A stretch of DNA of 64,000 nt from Phymorhynchus buccinoides (GCA_017654935.2 CM065711.1:27469701-27533700); one strand, 5' to 3'; counted from the stretch's first letter, positions 33,968-45,680 are shown. The notes: a model not told the origin generated them from the sequence alone. Made by a program: numbers and translations.

Positions 33968-35958
33968 CTGTGTGGAGCACACACCAAAAGACCATCATGC
34001 ATCAGAACAGTGTGAAGGTACAACAGGGCTGTGTGGAGTACACACCAAAAGACCATCATGCATCAGAACAGTGTGAAGGTACAACAGGGCTGTGTGGAGC
34101 ACAAACCAAAAGACCATCATGCATCAGAACAGTGTGAAGGTACAACAGGGCTGTGTGGAACACAAACCAAAAGACCATCATGCATCAGAACAGTGTGAAG
34201 GTACAACAGGGCTGTGTGGAACACAAACCAAAAGACCATCATGCATCAGAACAGTGTGAAGGTACAACAGGGCTGTGTGGAACACACACCAAAAGACCAT
34301 CATGCATCAGAACAGTGTGAAGGTACAACAGGGCTGTGTGGAACACAAACCAAAAGACCATCATGCATCAGAACAGTGTGAAGGTACAACAGGGCTGTGT
34401 GGAGCACACACCAAAAGACCATCATGCATCAGAACAGTGTGAAGGTACAACAGGGCTGTGTGGAGCACAAACCAAAAGACCATCATGCATCAGAACAGTG
34501 TGAAGGTACAACAGGGCTGTGTGGAGCACACACCAAAAGACCATCATGCATCAGAACAGTGTGAAGGTACAACAGGGCTGTGTGGAACACACACCAAAAG
34601 ACCATCATGCATCAGAACAGTGTGAAGGTACAACAGGGCTGTGTGGAGCACACACCAAAAGACCATCATGCATCAGAACAGTGTGAAGGTACAACAGGGC
34701 TGTGTGGAACACACACCAAAAGACCATCATGCATCAGAACAGTGTGAAGGTACAACAGGGCTGTGTGGAACACACACCAAAAGACCATCATGCATCAGAA
34801 CAGTGTGAAGGTACAACAGGGCTGTGTGGAGCACACACCAAAAGACCATCATGCATCAGAACAGTGTGAAGGTACAACAGGGCTGTGTGGAACACACACC
34901 AAAAGACCATCATGCATCAGAACAGTGTGAAGGTACAACAGGGCTGTGTGGAACACACACCAAAAGACCATCATGCATCAGAACAGTGTGAAGGTACAAC
35001 AGGGCTGTGTGGAACACAAACCAAAAGACCATCATGCATCAGAACAGTGTGAAGGTACAACAGGGCTGTGTGGAGCACACACCAAAAGACCATCATGCAT
35101 CAGAACAGTGTGAAGGTACAACAGGGCTGTGTGGAACACACACCAAAAGACCATCATGCATCAGAACAGTGTGAAGGTACAACAGGGCTGTGTGGAGCAC
35201 AAACCAAAAGACCATCATGCATCAGAACAGTGTGAAGGTACAACAGGGCTGTGTGGAACACAAACCAAAAGACCATCATGCATCAGAACAGTGTGAAGGT
35301 ACAACAGGGCTGTGTGGAGCACAAACCAAAAGACCATCATGCATCAGAACAGTGTGAAGGTACAACAGGGCTGTGTGGAACACACACCAAAAGACCATCA
35401 TGCATCAGAACAGTGTGAAGGTACAACAGGGCTGTGTGGAACACACACCAAAAGACCATCATGCATCAGAACAGTGTGAAGGTACAACAGGGCTGTGTGG
35501 AACACACACCAAAAGACCATCATGCATCAGAACAGTGTGAAGGTACAACAGGGCTGTGTGGAACACAAACCAAAAGACCATCATGCATCAGAACAGTGTG
35601 AAGGTACAACAGGGCTGTGTGGAGCACACACCAAAAGACCATCATGCATCAGAACAGTGTGAAGGTACAACAGGGCTGTGTGGAGCACACACCAAAAGAC
35701 CATCATGCATCAGAACAGTGTGAAGGTACAACAGGGCTGTGTGGAACACACACCAAAAGACCATCATGCATCAGAACAGTGTGACTGTGAAGGTACAACA
35801 GGGCTGTGTGGAACACACACCAAAAGACCATCATGCATCAGAACAGTGTGAAGGTACAACAGGGCTGTGTGGAACACACACCAAAAGACCATCATGCATC
35901 AGAACAGTGTGAAGGTACAGAGGGGCGGCTGTGTGGAGCACAAACCAAAAGACCATCA
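33968..35958 (-). repeat. Satellite S3, copy B
   Basis: About 32 units in the same order of gcaca/acaca and cacacc/caaacc variants as copy A, including the odd tgtgac unit near 35785. Confidence 0.9.
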
Positions 35959-36085
35959 GTAAAGGTCAAGATGTGCCACCCCCCCTCGCATTTCTCGGTT
36001 AATTCAAATTTAGTTTTTGCCTTTCTTACCAAACATAAAGCTGTATTTTATTAACCTTTTCAGCTAATTATATTTTTTGAATAAT

Positions 36086-36207
36086 AACCCTAACCCTAAC
36101 CCCTCCCCCCCCCCCTTACCCCCCTATAAGATGGGAAAACGCAATGAACCACGACTGTGACAAATGGCGCGGTGTACTGCAGTACATAGTAGGGTTAGGG
36201 TTAGGGT
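36086..36207. repeat. Inverted telomere-like motifs, copy B
   Basis: CCCTAACCCTAACCC at 36088-36103 faces TAGGGTTAGGGTTAGGG at 36189-36207, about 85 bases apart, with a C tract between. TTAGGG is the usual animal telomere unit, including molluscs. Confidence 0.6.
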
Positions 36208-36285
36208 GATTCTCCCGTGCATTCCACAAACATCGCACGGCCTTCATCACAAGACAGAATCTCAATGACAGTGTTTCTCTCTCTC
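36207..36285 (-). repeat. Diverged copy of the exon 5 3' part, copy B
   Basis: About 65-70 percent identical to the exon by eye, downstream of the donor and a CT tract. Confidence 0.75.
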
Positions 36286-36332
36286 TCTCCGTCTCTCTCT
36301 CTCTCTCCGTCTGTCTCTCTCTCTCTTCTCAC

Positions 36333-36703
36333 CTGTCCGTTTTTCTCAAACACCAGAGCCGCCAGGTGATTCTCCCGCGCATTCTGCAAACAGCGGGCTG
36401 CCTTGGTCACCAGACTGAACCTGAGCGACAGCGTCTCTGAGCGCATCTTCAGCCCCTGGTGGCACTCCAGAAACAGGATGGCCGCCTTCAGGAACTCATC
36501 GCGCATCGCCCTGGGCTGTGCGCGCAGGTGCGAGGCCTTGAGCGCCCTCTGGTGGGCCAGGGCGATATCGTGCTTGTGCGAGGCGCCCGCCATGGCGTAG
36601 CACTTGGCCGCTACGTCGTACAGGGAGCGAACCATGATCTCGTCGCCGCGCTTCTCCCAGTCCTCGGGCGTGGACTTCTCGGCGAACATGGCTTCGGAGA
36701 CGC
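36333..36703 (-). CDS. TRANK1-like: TRANK1-like exon 5, copy B
   Basis: This exon is 371 nt and intact, coding the same residues as copy C from VSEAMFAEK to LVFEKNGQ. A diverged copy of its last third (LSLRFCLVMKAVRCLWNARE) follows the donor at 36285-36207. Confidence 0.85.
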
Positions 36704-37289
36704 CTGGAGAAAGGACACCGGATTTGGGTTAGATAGATTTGATATTCGAAAAAGGAAACAGATTTTGGTTAGATAAGCGAGGTAGATAACAAAAATTGTC
36801 CCTCTCTCTCACTCTTGGGAGTTTAACTCTTAGTCTTCTTCTTTGTGTTCTGGAACCATTCGGTCGATAAATTTGCCAAAGAACGATTCATAAAACGATG
36901 CAGCTTCGGCCATTTTTGTCCAGAAGTCGAACAACAAAAATTCGGTGAAAATCAACGCAAAACTTTGTGAGATCGGCCATGAGGCGGTTATGAAGCAGAC
37001 AGGAAGGAAGTTCGACACCTTAGGAAGCTAATCTGCGCATGCGCGAAAGTTAAAGCATCATCTGCTTTTCCTGTGAAACCGGTTTCAGTTGTAGGTAACT
37101 AGGTGCGTTTTAAAGCGGTTTATGAACCAGCAGTAATGGCGGACAGGCGCGGTTTATGAACCAGCAGTAACGGCGGACAGGCGCGGTTTCAAGCGGTTTC
37201 TGAGACTAAGAGTTAAAGTCCCTACCACGCTTCATCAATTCTCTAATTATTTCTAAATTAATTCGTTAATTTATCACTTCTTAGCATAT

Positions 37290-38605
37290 TTTTTAGCCCC
37301 TTACCAGTCTCCTTTTGCCCATCCTTCATCTCCACAAACTACACCAGTTTCCTCGCCTTGAAGTACTCAAACATGGAGGCACAATTCTCTAAATTCATTC
37401 GTTAATTTAACCCTTTTTAACATATTTTTAGTCCCTTACCAGTCTCCTTTCCATATTTCATCTCCACAAACTTCACCAGTTTTCTCTCTTTTAAATACTC
37501 AAACATGGAGGCACAATTCTCTAAATTCATTCGTTAATTTAACCCTTTTTAACATATTTTTAGCCCCTTACCAGTCTCATTTTGCCCATCCTTCATCTCG
37601 ACAAACTACACCAGTTTCCTCGCCTTGAAGTACTCGAACATGGAGGCACAATTCTCTAAATTCATTCGTTAATTTAACAATTTTTAGTCCCTTACCAGTC
37701 TCCTTTCCATATTTCATCTCGACGAACTTCACCAGTTTTGTCACATTGAAATACTCAAACATGGAGACACAATTCTCTAAATTCATTCGTTAATTTAACC
37801 CTTTTTAACATATTTTTAGCCCCTTACCAGTCTCATTTTGCCCATCCTTCATCTCGACAAACTTCACCAGTTTTCTCTCCTTGAAATACTCCAACATGGA
37901 GGCACAATTCTCTAAATTCATTCGTTAATTTAACCCTTTTTAACATATTTTTAGCCCCTTACCAGTCTCATTTTGCCCATCCTTCATCTCGACAAACTAC
38001 ACCAGTTTCCTCGCCTTGAAGTACTCGAACATGGAGGCACAATTCTCTAAATTCATTCGTTAATTTAACAATTTTTAGTCCCTTACCAGTCTCCTTTCCA
38101 TATTTCATCTCGACGAACTTCACCAGTTTTGTCACATTGAAATACTCAAACATGGAGACACAATTCTCTAAATTCATTCGTTAATTTAACCCTTTTTAAC
38201 ATATTTTTAATCCCTTACCAGTCTCTTTTCCATATTTCATCTCGACGAACTTCACCAGTTTTCTCTCTTTGAAATACTCAAACATGGAGGCACAATTCTC
38301 TAAATTCATTCGTTAATTTAACCCTTTTTAACATATTTTTAGTCCCTTACCAGTCTCCTTTCCATATTTCATCTCGACGAACTTCACCAGTTTTCTCTCT
38401 TTGAAATACTCAAACATGGAGACACAATTCTCTAAATTCATTCGTTAATTTAACCCTTTTTAACATATTTTTAGTCCCTTACCAATCTCTGTTTGCCCCT
38501 CCTTCATCTCCACGAACTTCACCAGTTTTCTCTCTTTGAAATACTCAAACATGGAGACACAATTCTCTAAATTCATTCGTTAATTTAACCCTTTTTAACA
38601 TATCT
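37290..38605 (-). repeat. 132-bp array from the exon 4 donor edge, copy B
   Basis: About ten units. Several read MFEYFNVTKLVKFVEMKYGK on the minus strand, followed by the donor form actggtaaggga. Two units form an identical higher-order pair (compare 37577-37786 with 37968-38177). Confidence 0.9.
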
Positions 38606-38617
38606 TGAGTCCCTTAC

Positions 38618-38842
38618 CAATCTCTGTTTGCCCCTCCTTCATCTCCACGAACTTCACCAGCTTCCTCGCCTTGAAGTACTCGAACATGGGCGCCCGCTTG
38701 TCCGAGTCCTGGTCGAAGATCCACACGTTGACCCTGGCTCGGGTCAAGGCCGTGTACAGGTGCTTGAGTTCAGAGTTCAGGATCTTGTGCAGGTTGGGGT
38801 CAAAGTTCAAAGGTCGAGGTCGGCCCGTTTGCCGGAGGAGGG
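38618..38842 (-). CDS. TRANK1-like: TRANK1-like exon 4 (motif VI), copy B
   Basis: This exon is 225 nt and intact, with the same ttccag acceptor, phase-1 borders and peptide (HLYTALTRARVNVWIFD) as copy C. Its donor edge heads an array of about ten 132-bp units, against about five or six in copy C. Confidence 0.85.
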
Positions 38843-38952
38843 CTGGAAAACAAAACGAAACGAAAAAAGAAACGGGGGGGAGTTGGATGACAAAAGAAAC
38901 GAAATCTCATTTACGTTTTGGAAAAGATGCAAAAAAATTAAATCTGACTCAA

Positions 38953-39550
38953 CCCTTTCACCGCCAGCCATATTTCAGCCCAAAAAATGTCCATTAAATT
39001 TACCTGGGTAGAGAACAAAATACATCTGGGCAGTATTGGGGATTCTTCTGTGACATCTATAAAATAAGGTCTATCCCAAGTGACAGATTTTGAAAATAAG
39101 GAAAAGGCGGAGGGTCGGTGGGTGGGTTCCAGGGGCCTACTTTCTGGGTCCGCTGCCGCCTAGGACCCCGGTGGGGTGTAGGGGCAGAGGCCTGCTTGGG
39201 AACGGGGGGTCTTTCATTCAAATTTATTAAATGTTTTGAACTCTAAAATGGAGGGTACATTGGTAAGTTGAAAGTTCTAGGAGCACTCCGAACACACTTC
39301 ATGGCCTATGGTCGCTCAAATCAGTTAAGTCTTTTTTTTTTTTCTTGAAAATTTGAAAATAAGGATTTCCTTATTTTCTGATTTTAAAATGAAGGAAATC
39401 TTTGCTGAGAAGGAAAACTTTCACCCATGAAGTTACTTTGCAAAACTAAGACAATAGAGTCTTTGGATAATAGACCCCAATTTGATGCCTTTTAGTGACA
39501 CAGGTGTTAAATCACTGTGGTGCTAAAATGCAACGTTGACGGTGAAAGGG
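38953..39550. mobile_element. TTAA-type MITE T2, copy B
   Basis: It begins CCCTTTCACCGCCAGCC and ends GGCGGTGAAAGGG-ttaa in the shared form. The left target has changed to TCAA. No open frame of note. Confidence 0.6.
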
Positions 39551-39639
39551 TTAACTCTTTCCCTAGCCAATCCTGTTTACTACCAGGTGCGTGATGTCAT
39601 CGATGATGTCATAACTTTTGATGCCGTAGTCCTGGAATG

Positions 39640-39900
39640 ATGTTTTTTGTGTGTGGTTTAGACAAGTCAGGAAAGGATATATCACATCGAGTCTAACAAG
39701 TGTATTATTAAATTTTATAATAAATTTCATAATACGGAAATTTCATAAATTTTATAATACGATACGAAAATTTTATAATACGAAAATTTTAAAACAAAAC
39801 TTTTATCATACGAAAATGTTATAATACGGAAATCTTAACTACAACTTAGTGTGTCGTTGTCGTCACCAATATCAATCTAAAAGCAGATGCGCCTGATCTC
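39640..39900. repeat. AT-rich short palindromic-type repeats, copy B
   Basis: Repeated ttttataatacg/aaattttataatacgaaa units. The matching segment in copy C (58735-58960) has more units. Confidence 0.6.
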
Positions 39901-39907
39901 AGTTTAC

Positions 39908-40010
39908 CTTCATCGATCTCCACCAGTCCGCTGGTACACGAGCTGGCACCCACTTCCTTTCTGCCCAGCCGCTCCAGGAAGTTTGTGACCACACGCCACT
40001 CCTTGTGGGC
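39908..40010 (-). CDS. TRANK1-like: TRANK1-like exon 3, copy B
   Basis: The splice borders, 103-nt length and protein are as in copy C. I see one synonymous change (Ser codon near 39930). No exon 2 is found between here and the gap at 41718, because the contig stops inside the retrotransposon tail in that intron. Confidence 0.8.
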
Positions 40011-40019
40011 CTGACATAG

Positions 40020-40190
40020 TAATAATAATGATGATCATCATCATCATCACTATAATCATCATCATCATAATCATCATTAAATATCATCACCCATCATCAT
40101 CATAATAATCACCACCATCATCATTATCACCACCATCATCATCATTCACCACCATCATCACAATAATAATAATAATAATAATTGTACATT
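40020..40190. repeat. ATC/AAT microsatellite, copy B
   Basis: Mixed atc, cac and aat triplets directly before the retrotransposon 3' end; the aataat part is the natural tail of that element. Confidence 0.8.
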
Positions 40191-41290
40191 TATATAGCGC
40201 TTTACCTCAGATGAGCCCAAAGCGCTTTTACAATCAATTATTCATCAACAGACAACAAAAACAGCATTCAAAAATGACACCAACCAGCAACAACGATACA
40301 AAGCAACTCTCTCTCTCTCTAACACACACACACACACACACGCGCGAGGTCACACACACACACACACACATTTATCGACGCCAACTCGTTCATACCCCAT
40401 TCAGTAAGCCACAGCAACCGAGCCGCACGGACTGACCATACACCAACACACATACACAACACCCTCACACACAACATAACGCAAGCAGACAAACACACAC
40501 ACACACACACACAGACACACACATGCGTGCACACACAACCCACAAAAACCAAAACACACACAAGCAGACAGGTATGCACACATGCTATGTCACACACACA
40601 CACACACAAACACACACACGCACACAAAACACAGCACAAACCTCTTATTCAATCTTCCCTCAGGTGCACACAACGATAGACAACTGATCAAATATTTAGG
40701 GGGCAGCAGGAAAAAAGATGGGTTTTAAGAGAGGTTTTGAAATGAGGGAGAGCCGAGTTGGAGTGTCGGAGAGGAGAAGGCAGAGAATTCCAAAGAGATG
40801 GTGCTTGACAAGAAAAAGAACGTTGGCCAGCAGATTTGAGACGGGATGGAGGGAAGGGAAAGGAGACGAGAATCAGAAGACGAACGTTAGTTGGCGAGCT
40901 GGGACATAGAGATGAAGAAGATCAGAGAGATATAAGGGAGCTTGATCATTCAGTGACATGAAGACAAGGAGGAGAATTTTGTAGTCAATACGTGATTGAA
41001 CTGGGAGCCAATGTAGGGAACGAAGAACCGGAGTTATGTGATCGTACCTAGGGGAGCGAGATATGAGATGAGCAGCATTATTCTGGACCCGTTGGAGCTT
41101 AGAGATGAGAGTTGATGGACAACCAGCAAGAAGCGTGTGACAGTAGTCAAGGCAAGACAGAACAAAAGCACACACTAGAGTCTTCAGGGCATCCTGAGAG
41201 AGAAAACGACGGGTGGAACTAATTCTTCGAAGTTCTAGATAGCAAGCCTTGCAAAACATTGAACACATGCTGTTTGAAAGAAAGGGTTTG
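40175..41290 (-). mobile_element. Non-LTR retrotransposon tail 1, copy B, frameshifted
   Basis: It matches 59293-60432 of copy C. The reverse transcriptase C-terminal frame is broken; the best piece (41298-40873) keeps SQDALKTLVCAFVLSCLDYC and HITPVLRSLHWLPVQSRIDY. Confidence 0.75.
40310..40640. repeat. CA tracts in retrotransposon 3' region, copy B
   Basis: Interrupted CA repeats of the untranslated part of tail 1. Cysteine/valine-rich open frames here are by-products. Confidence 0.8.
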
Positions 41291-41384
41291 TTCGGCAAGT
41301 AACACCTAGAGCGCGGACAGATGCCTATAGCTTGATCTCAGTGCCAACATCATCATCACTAATCATTATCATCACCACCATCAA

Positions 41385-41717
41385 CAACAACAACATACAG
41401 TATTTATAGAGCGCTGAATCTTGATAGAAATCAAATAAAAGCGCACACACACGTTAGAATTCAAAGCGCATTCAAACAAAAACGAAATACAAATCGAACA
41501 CACACGTATGACATAAATGGAAAACAACAGAAACAGACCTAATGGCAACAGAGAGAAGAGAACGAATAAAAGGAATGGACGAGAGTGGAGCCTCAATGAC
41601 GGGGGTAACAGGTGGGTTTTGAGGTTAGATTTTAAGGCTGAGAGGGTCGGTGGCTGACGGAGGGAAAGAGGAAGTTTTTTCAAGATGTCGGTCCTGAGAC
41701 AGCAAAGATCGCCGACC
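41385..41717 (-). mobile_element. Non-LTR retrotransposon tail 2, copy B, cut by gap
   Basis: The 3' end with GTTGTT tail and AGCGC stems matches 60466-60780 of copy C. The coding end reads LPLSLRQPPTLSALKSNLKT before running into N. Confidence 0.7.
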
Positions 41718-42217
41718 NNNNNNNNNNNNNNNNNNNNNNNNNNNNNNNNNNNNNNNNNNNNNNNNNNNNNNNNNNNNNNNNNNNNNNNNNNNNNNNNNNN
41801 NNNNNNNNNNNNNNNNNNNNNNNNNNNNNNNNNNNNNNNNNNNNNNNNNNNNNNNNNNNNNNNNNNNNNNNNNNNNNNNNNNNNNNNNNNNNNNNNNNNN
41901 NNNNNNNNNNNNNNNNNNNNNNNNNNNNNNNNNNNNNNNNNNNNNNNNNNNNNNNNNNNNNNNNNNNNNNNNNNNNNNNNNNNNNNNNNNNNNNNNNNNN
42001 NNNNNNNNNNNNNNNNNNNNNNNNNNNNNNNNNNNNNNNNNNNNNNNNNNNNNNNNNNNNNNNNNNNNNNNNNNNNNNNNNNNNNNNNNNNNNNNNNNNN
42101 NNNNNNNNNNNNNNNNNNNNNNNNNNNNNNNNNNNNNNNNNNNNNNNNNNNNNNNNNNNNNNNNNNNNNNNNNNNNNNNNNNNNNNNNNNNNNNNNNNNN
42201 NNNNNNNNNNNNNNNNN
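41718..42217. other. Assembly gap (500 N)
   Basis: Exactly 500 N. The left side ends inside retrotransposon tail 2; the right side starts in repeat R1. Confidence 1.
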
Positions 42218-42408
42218 AGGTTTTAACCGAGGCGTGGTCACCGCTACAGCTATCTATTAATTACGAAAATCGGGACTTTACTGGTTTCGTACTGCATCCG
42301 TGGCCATTGCCTCCAGTATTGTTCCCACCATATTTTGTATTTACAAATGTCCCATATGTGTCTGGTTTAATGACCGAGAGGACGTAAAACTCCATTTTCG
42401 CTCGCTTT
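42218..42408. repeat. Dispersed repeat R1 at the left end of contig C
   Basis: This begins directly at the N gap and matches R1 for about 190 bases, then switches to the 91-bp array. Because R1 also lies in intron 9-10, it may have misled contig joining. Confidence 0.55.
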
Positions 42409-43262
42409 CCAAAGAAGGGCATCTCAGAGAAGTAGGTCTTATGTGGAAGGGAGTCTTATAATGAAGGGTCTTAAAGGGAGGTAATTTTAATACTTCCAAA
42501 GAAGGGCAATGCCTCAGAGAAGTAGGTCTTATGTGGGAGGGAGTCTTATAATGGGAGGTCTTATAAGGGAGGTAATTTTAATACTCACAAAGGGCAATGT
42601 TTCAGAGAAGTAGGTCTTATGTGGGAGGGAGTCTTATAATGGGAGGTCCCACAAGGGAGGTAATTTTAATAATTCCAAAGAAGGGCAATGCCTCAGAGAA
42701 GGAGGTCTTATGGGGGAGGGAGTCTTATAATGAGGGGTCTTATAAGGGAGGTAATTTTAATACTTACAAAGAAGGGCAATGCCTCAGAGAAGTAGGTCTT
42801 ATGGGGGAGGGAGTCATAATGAGGGGTCTTATAAGGGAGGTAATTTTAATACTTTACAAAGAAGGGCGTCTCAGAGAAGTAGGTCTTATTTGGGAGCGAG
42901 TCTTATAAGGGAGTGGTCTTATAAGGGAGGTAATTTTAATACTTTACAAAGAAGGGCGTCTCAGAGAAGTAGGTCTTATTTGGGAGGGAGTCTTATAATG
43001 GGAGGTCTTATAAGGGAGGTAATTTTAATACTTTACAAAGAAGGGCAATGTCTCAGAGAAGTAGGCCTTATATGGGAGGGAGTCTTATAATGGGAGGTCT
43101 TATAAGGGAGGTAATTTTAATACTTTACAAAGAAGGACAATGTCTCAGAGAAGCAGGTCTTATGTGGGAGGTAATTTTAATACTTACAAAGAAGGGCAAT
43201 GTCTCAGAGAAGTAGGTCTTATGTGGGAGGGAGTCTTATAATGGGAGGTCCCACAAGGGAGG
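42409..43262. repeat. About 91-bp tandem array beside exon 12
   Basis: About nine units containing cagagaagtaggtcttatg, ggagggagtcttataatg and ggaggtaattttaatact. Some units lack the middle part. The last unit ends in ggaggtcccac five bases from the exon 12 donor. I see no exon-like part in it. Confidence 0.9.
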
Positions 43263-43273
43263 TCCCACTGTAC

Positions 43274-43429
43274 CTGGAAGGCGATGCAGTGCAGCACGGA
43301 GGGCAGGTGGATTTCCAGGTAGAGTTGCACCCCCTTGCACCACTCTTGCGTGCGCACAATGAGGAATCGAGCCAGGGGGTTGACCAGGTCGCTGGCTGCG
43401 CGGTAGACCTTCTCCTCCTTCTTCTCCTC
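43274..43429 (-). CDS. TRANK1-like: TRANK1-like exon 12 (last exon seen)
   Basis: This exon is 156 nt, 52 codons, phase 0/0, with acceptor cgttatcag|GAG and donor CAG|gtacag. It starts EEKKEEKVYRAASDLVNPLA, then RFLIVRTQEWCKGVQLYLEI and HLPSVLHCIAFQ. The highly charged start is encoded by GAG/AAG codons that merge with the copied ladder upstream. Further 3' exons are not found between here and the gap at 42217, so the gene must continue beyond it or across the other contigs. Confidence 0.8.
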
Positions 43430-43489
43430 CTGATAACGAGTCACCATCGCCATTATCATCATCATCGTCATCATCATCATCAATCATCA

Positions 43490-44215
43490 TCATCATCATG
43501 GTACACCTTCTCCTCCTTCTTCTCCTCCTGATAACGAGTCACCATCACCATTATCATCATCATCGTCATCATCATCAACATCATCGTCATCATCATCATC
43601 ATCATCGTCATCATCATCATCACTGTACACTCTTCTCCTCCTGATAACGAGTCACCATCGCCCTTATCAATCATCGTCATCATCACGGTACACAACTTCT
43701 GCTCCTCCTTCTCCTCCTGATAAAGAGTCACCAATCACCATCATCATCATTAATGTCATCATCATCATCATCATCACGGTACAACTTCTCCTCCTTCTTC
43801 TCCTCCTGATAACGAGTCACCATCACCATTATCATCATCATTAACATCGTCATCGTCATCATCATCACCATCATCATCGTGGCATACCTTCTCCTGATAA
43901 CGAGTCACCATCACCATTAACATCGTCATCGTCATCATCAACACGGTACACCTTCTCCTCCTTCTTCTCCTCCTGATAACAAGTCACCATCGCCATTATC
44001 ATCACTAATATTGTCATCATCGTCACCATCATCGTCATCATCATCATCACGGTACACCTTCTCCTCCTGATAACGAGTCACCATCGCCATTATCATCATC
44101 ATTATTATCAATATCATCATCATCGTCATCATCATCATCATCACGGTACACCTTCTCCTCCTGATAACGAGTCACCATCGCCATTATCATCATTAACATC
44201 ATCATCATCAATCAA
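43490..44215 (-). repeat. Ladder of exon 12 acceptor-edge copies in ATC repeats
   Basis: About eight copies of ctcgttatcag|GAGGAGAAGAAGGAGG (some lacking one GAGAAG block) end in GGTGTACC-like sequence. They are separated by ATC/GTC microsatellite. Positions are near 43500, 43625, 43695, 43790, 43888, 43950, 44055 and 44148. Confidence 0.85.
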
Positions 44216-44375
44216 TCAAATTATTTATTATGTCCTCAAGTACAGGATAATTTTCGTGTAGCACATCACATATATATAAAAGAAACAACACAAATTGATA
44301 GTGACAAAATAAACGCGCGCATTAAAATAATTTTGCAAATCTGTTGTATTTAATATCTCGAGCCATGTCTACTCC
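44216..44375. other. Intron 11-12 segment, nothing recognised
   Basis: AT-rich, with no open frame or transposon end. Confidence 0.4.
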
Positions 44376-44815
44376 CACACACACACACATTCATACACAC
44401 ACACACCCACATTCATACACACACACACACACATTCATACACACACACACACACACATTCATACACACACACACACACATTCATACACACCAACACACCC
44501 ACATTCATACACACACGCTCCCATCCACAGCACATTCATACACACACGCTCCCATCCACAGCACATTCATACACACCCACATTCATACACACACACACAC
44601 ATACACACACACGCTCCCATCCACAGCACATTCATACACACACGCTCCCATCCACAGCACATTCATACACACCCACATTCATACACACACACACACACAC
44701 ATACACACACACGCTCCCATCCACAGCACATTCATACACACACAGAGAGTGCATGTTTTTTGACAGAAAGCATCCTCGCATACATACATACAAAAAAACA
44801 AAAACAAAAAATGAT

Positions 44816-44853
<38 letters not shown>

Positions 44854-44885
44854 ACACACACACATACATACATACATACATACTG
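44376..44885. repeat. CA/CATT tracts with an internal 31-bp repeat
   Basis: Long CA-rich tracts (acacattcatacac). A unit with cgctcccatccacag recurs at about 44516, 44547, 44612, 44643 and 44712. Histidine/threonine-rich frames here are by-products. Confidence 0.85.
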
Positions 44886-44943
44886 CATTCATTGTGAAGC
44901 GTGTATAAGCACGAAACCTTCACACATTCGTGACAATGCCTAC

Positions 44944-45198
44944 CTTGCTGGCGTAGATGTGTTTCTTGGGCAGCATCCTGACAAAGCGGGGCTTCAGCTT
45001 GGGGTAGAAGAACAGCTGCTCCCCCCCGGACTTCTCCAGCCCGTAGTGAGACAGGTAGCGGTGGTAGCGGTTCTTGTCCTCGGCGCTGAGCGGGCGAAGG
45101 AGCACGCGCACGCAGTCAAACACCTTCTCCACACCCCAGATGAGTAAGCCGCAGCTCTTGAAGTCCAGGGAGTCGCTGTCAGACAGCTGGTACAGAGC
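44944..45198 (-). CDS. TRANK1-like: TRANK1-like exon 11
   Basis: This exon is 255 nt, 85 codons, phase 0/0. The acceptor is tccgccag|GCT and the donor AAG|gtaggc. It begins ALYQLSDSDSLDFKSCGLLI, continues with WGVEKVFDCVRVLLRPLSAE and DKNRYHRYLSHYGLEKSGGE, and ends RFVRMLPKKHIYASK. It follows exon 10 in frame. This is one of the few exons here without a visible edge copy, although its introns are full of CA and CT tracts. Confidence 0.85.
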
Positions 45199-45219
45199 CT
45201 GGCGGACATTGAGAAATAA

Positions 45220-45600
45220 ATAAATAATTACCGTATTTTTTATGTTAAGTCACGTCGGGAGGCAACCACCAGAGGTGACACTGCACTGCTGCTGAGTCAC
45301 TTTGGTGCGGTTCAGTGGAGCTCGTTCTGGGTGAACATTTCGCAGTACATCTTCCACTAAGCCCCCACCCACCCCACCCCACCCCAACTGAAGAGAACAT
45401 AACGTGGAGTCAGCATGTGTCAGGCCTTATCATCGTCATCCTCGAGAAGCAAAAAACGTTCTCCCACCCAAGTCGCCAAGCACTCAGTGAATCCCTGTCT
45501 TCCCCTCCGCCTGTCTATCTGTCTGTCTCTCTCTCTCTCTCTCGCGCTATGTGCATGCATCAGTGTGTGTGTGCGTGTGCACGCATGCATGTGTGTGTCT
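45220..45600. other. Intron 10-11: CT tract and unassigned sequence
   Basis: It includes a C/A-rich stretch (45360-45385) and a CT tract before a GT/GC tract at 45560-45600. No recognised element. Confidence 0.4.
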
Positions 45601-45603
45601 CAC

Positions 45604-45680
45604 CTGCACACAGTCCAACATTCCAGCGATGTTGGGCACAGGCTGAGGGTCTTCAAACAGGTCTTTGTCTTGTTTGAGTG
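45604..45680 (-). repeat. Shortened copy of exon 10 donor half
   Basis: The minus strand reads KQDKDLFEDPQPVPNIAGML then DCVQ|gtgaga. Against exon 10 it lacks ESAHSF and has FEDP for FEDT. Frame and donor are intact; no clear acceptor precedes it. Confidence 0.75.

Noticed and set aside
43184..43499. Plus-strand or Asp-rich frames around exon 12
   Set aside because: Explained by exon 12 on the minus strand and the ATC microsatellite.
44344..44763. His/Thr-rich protein from the CA tract
   Set aside because: Simple-sequence translation in an intron of the TRANK1-like gene.
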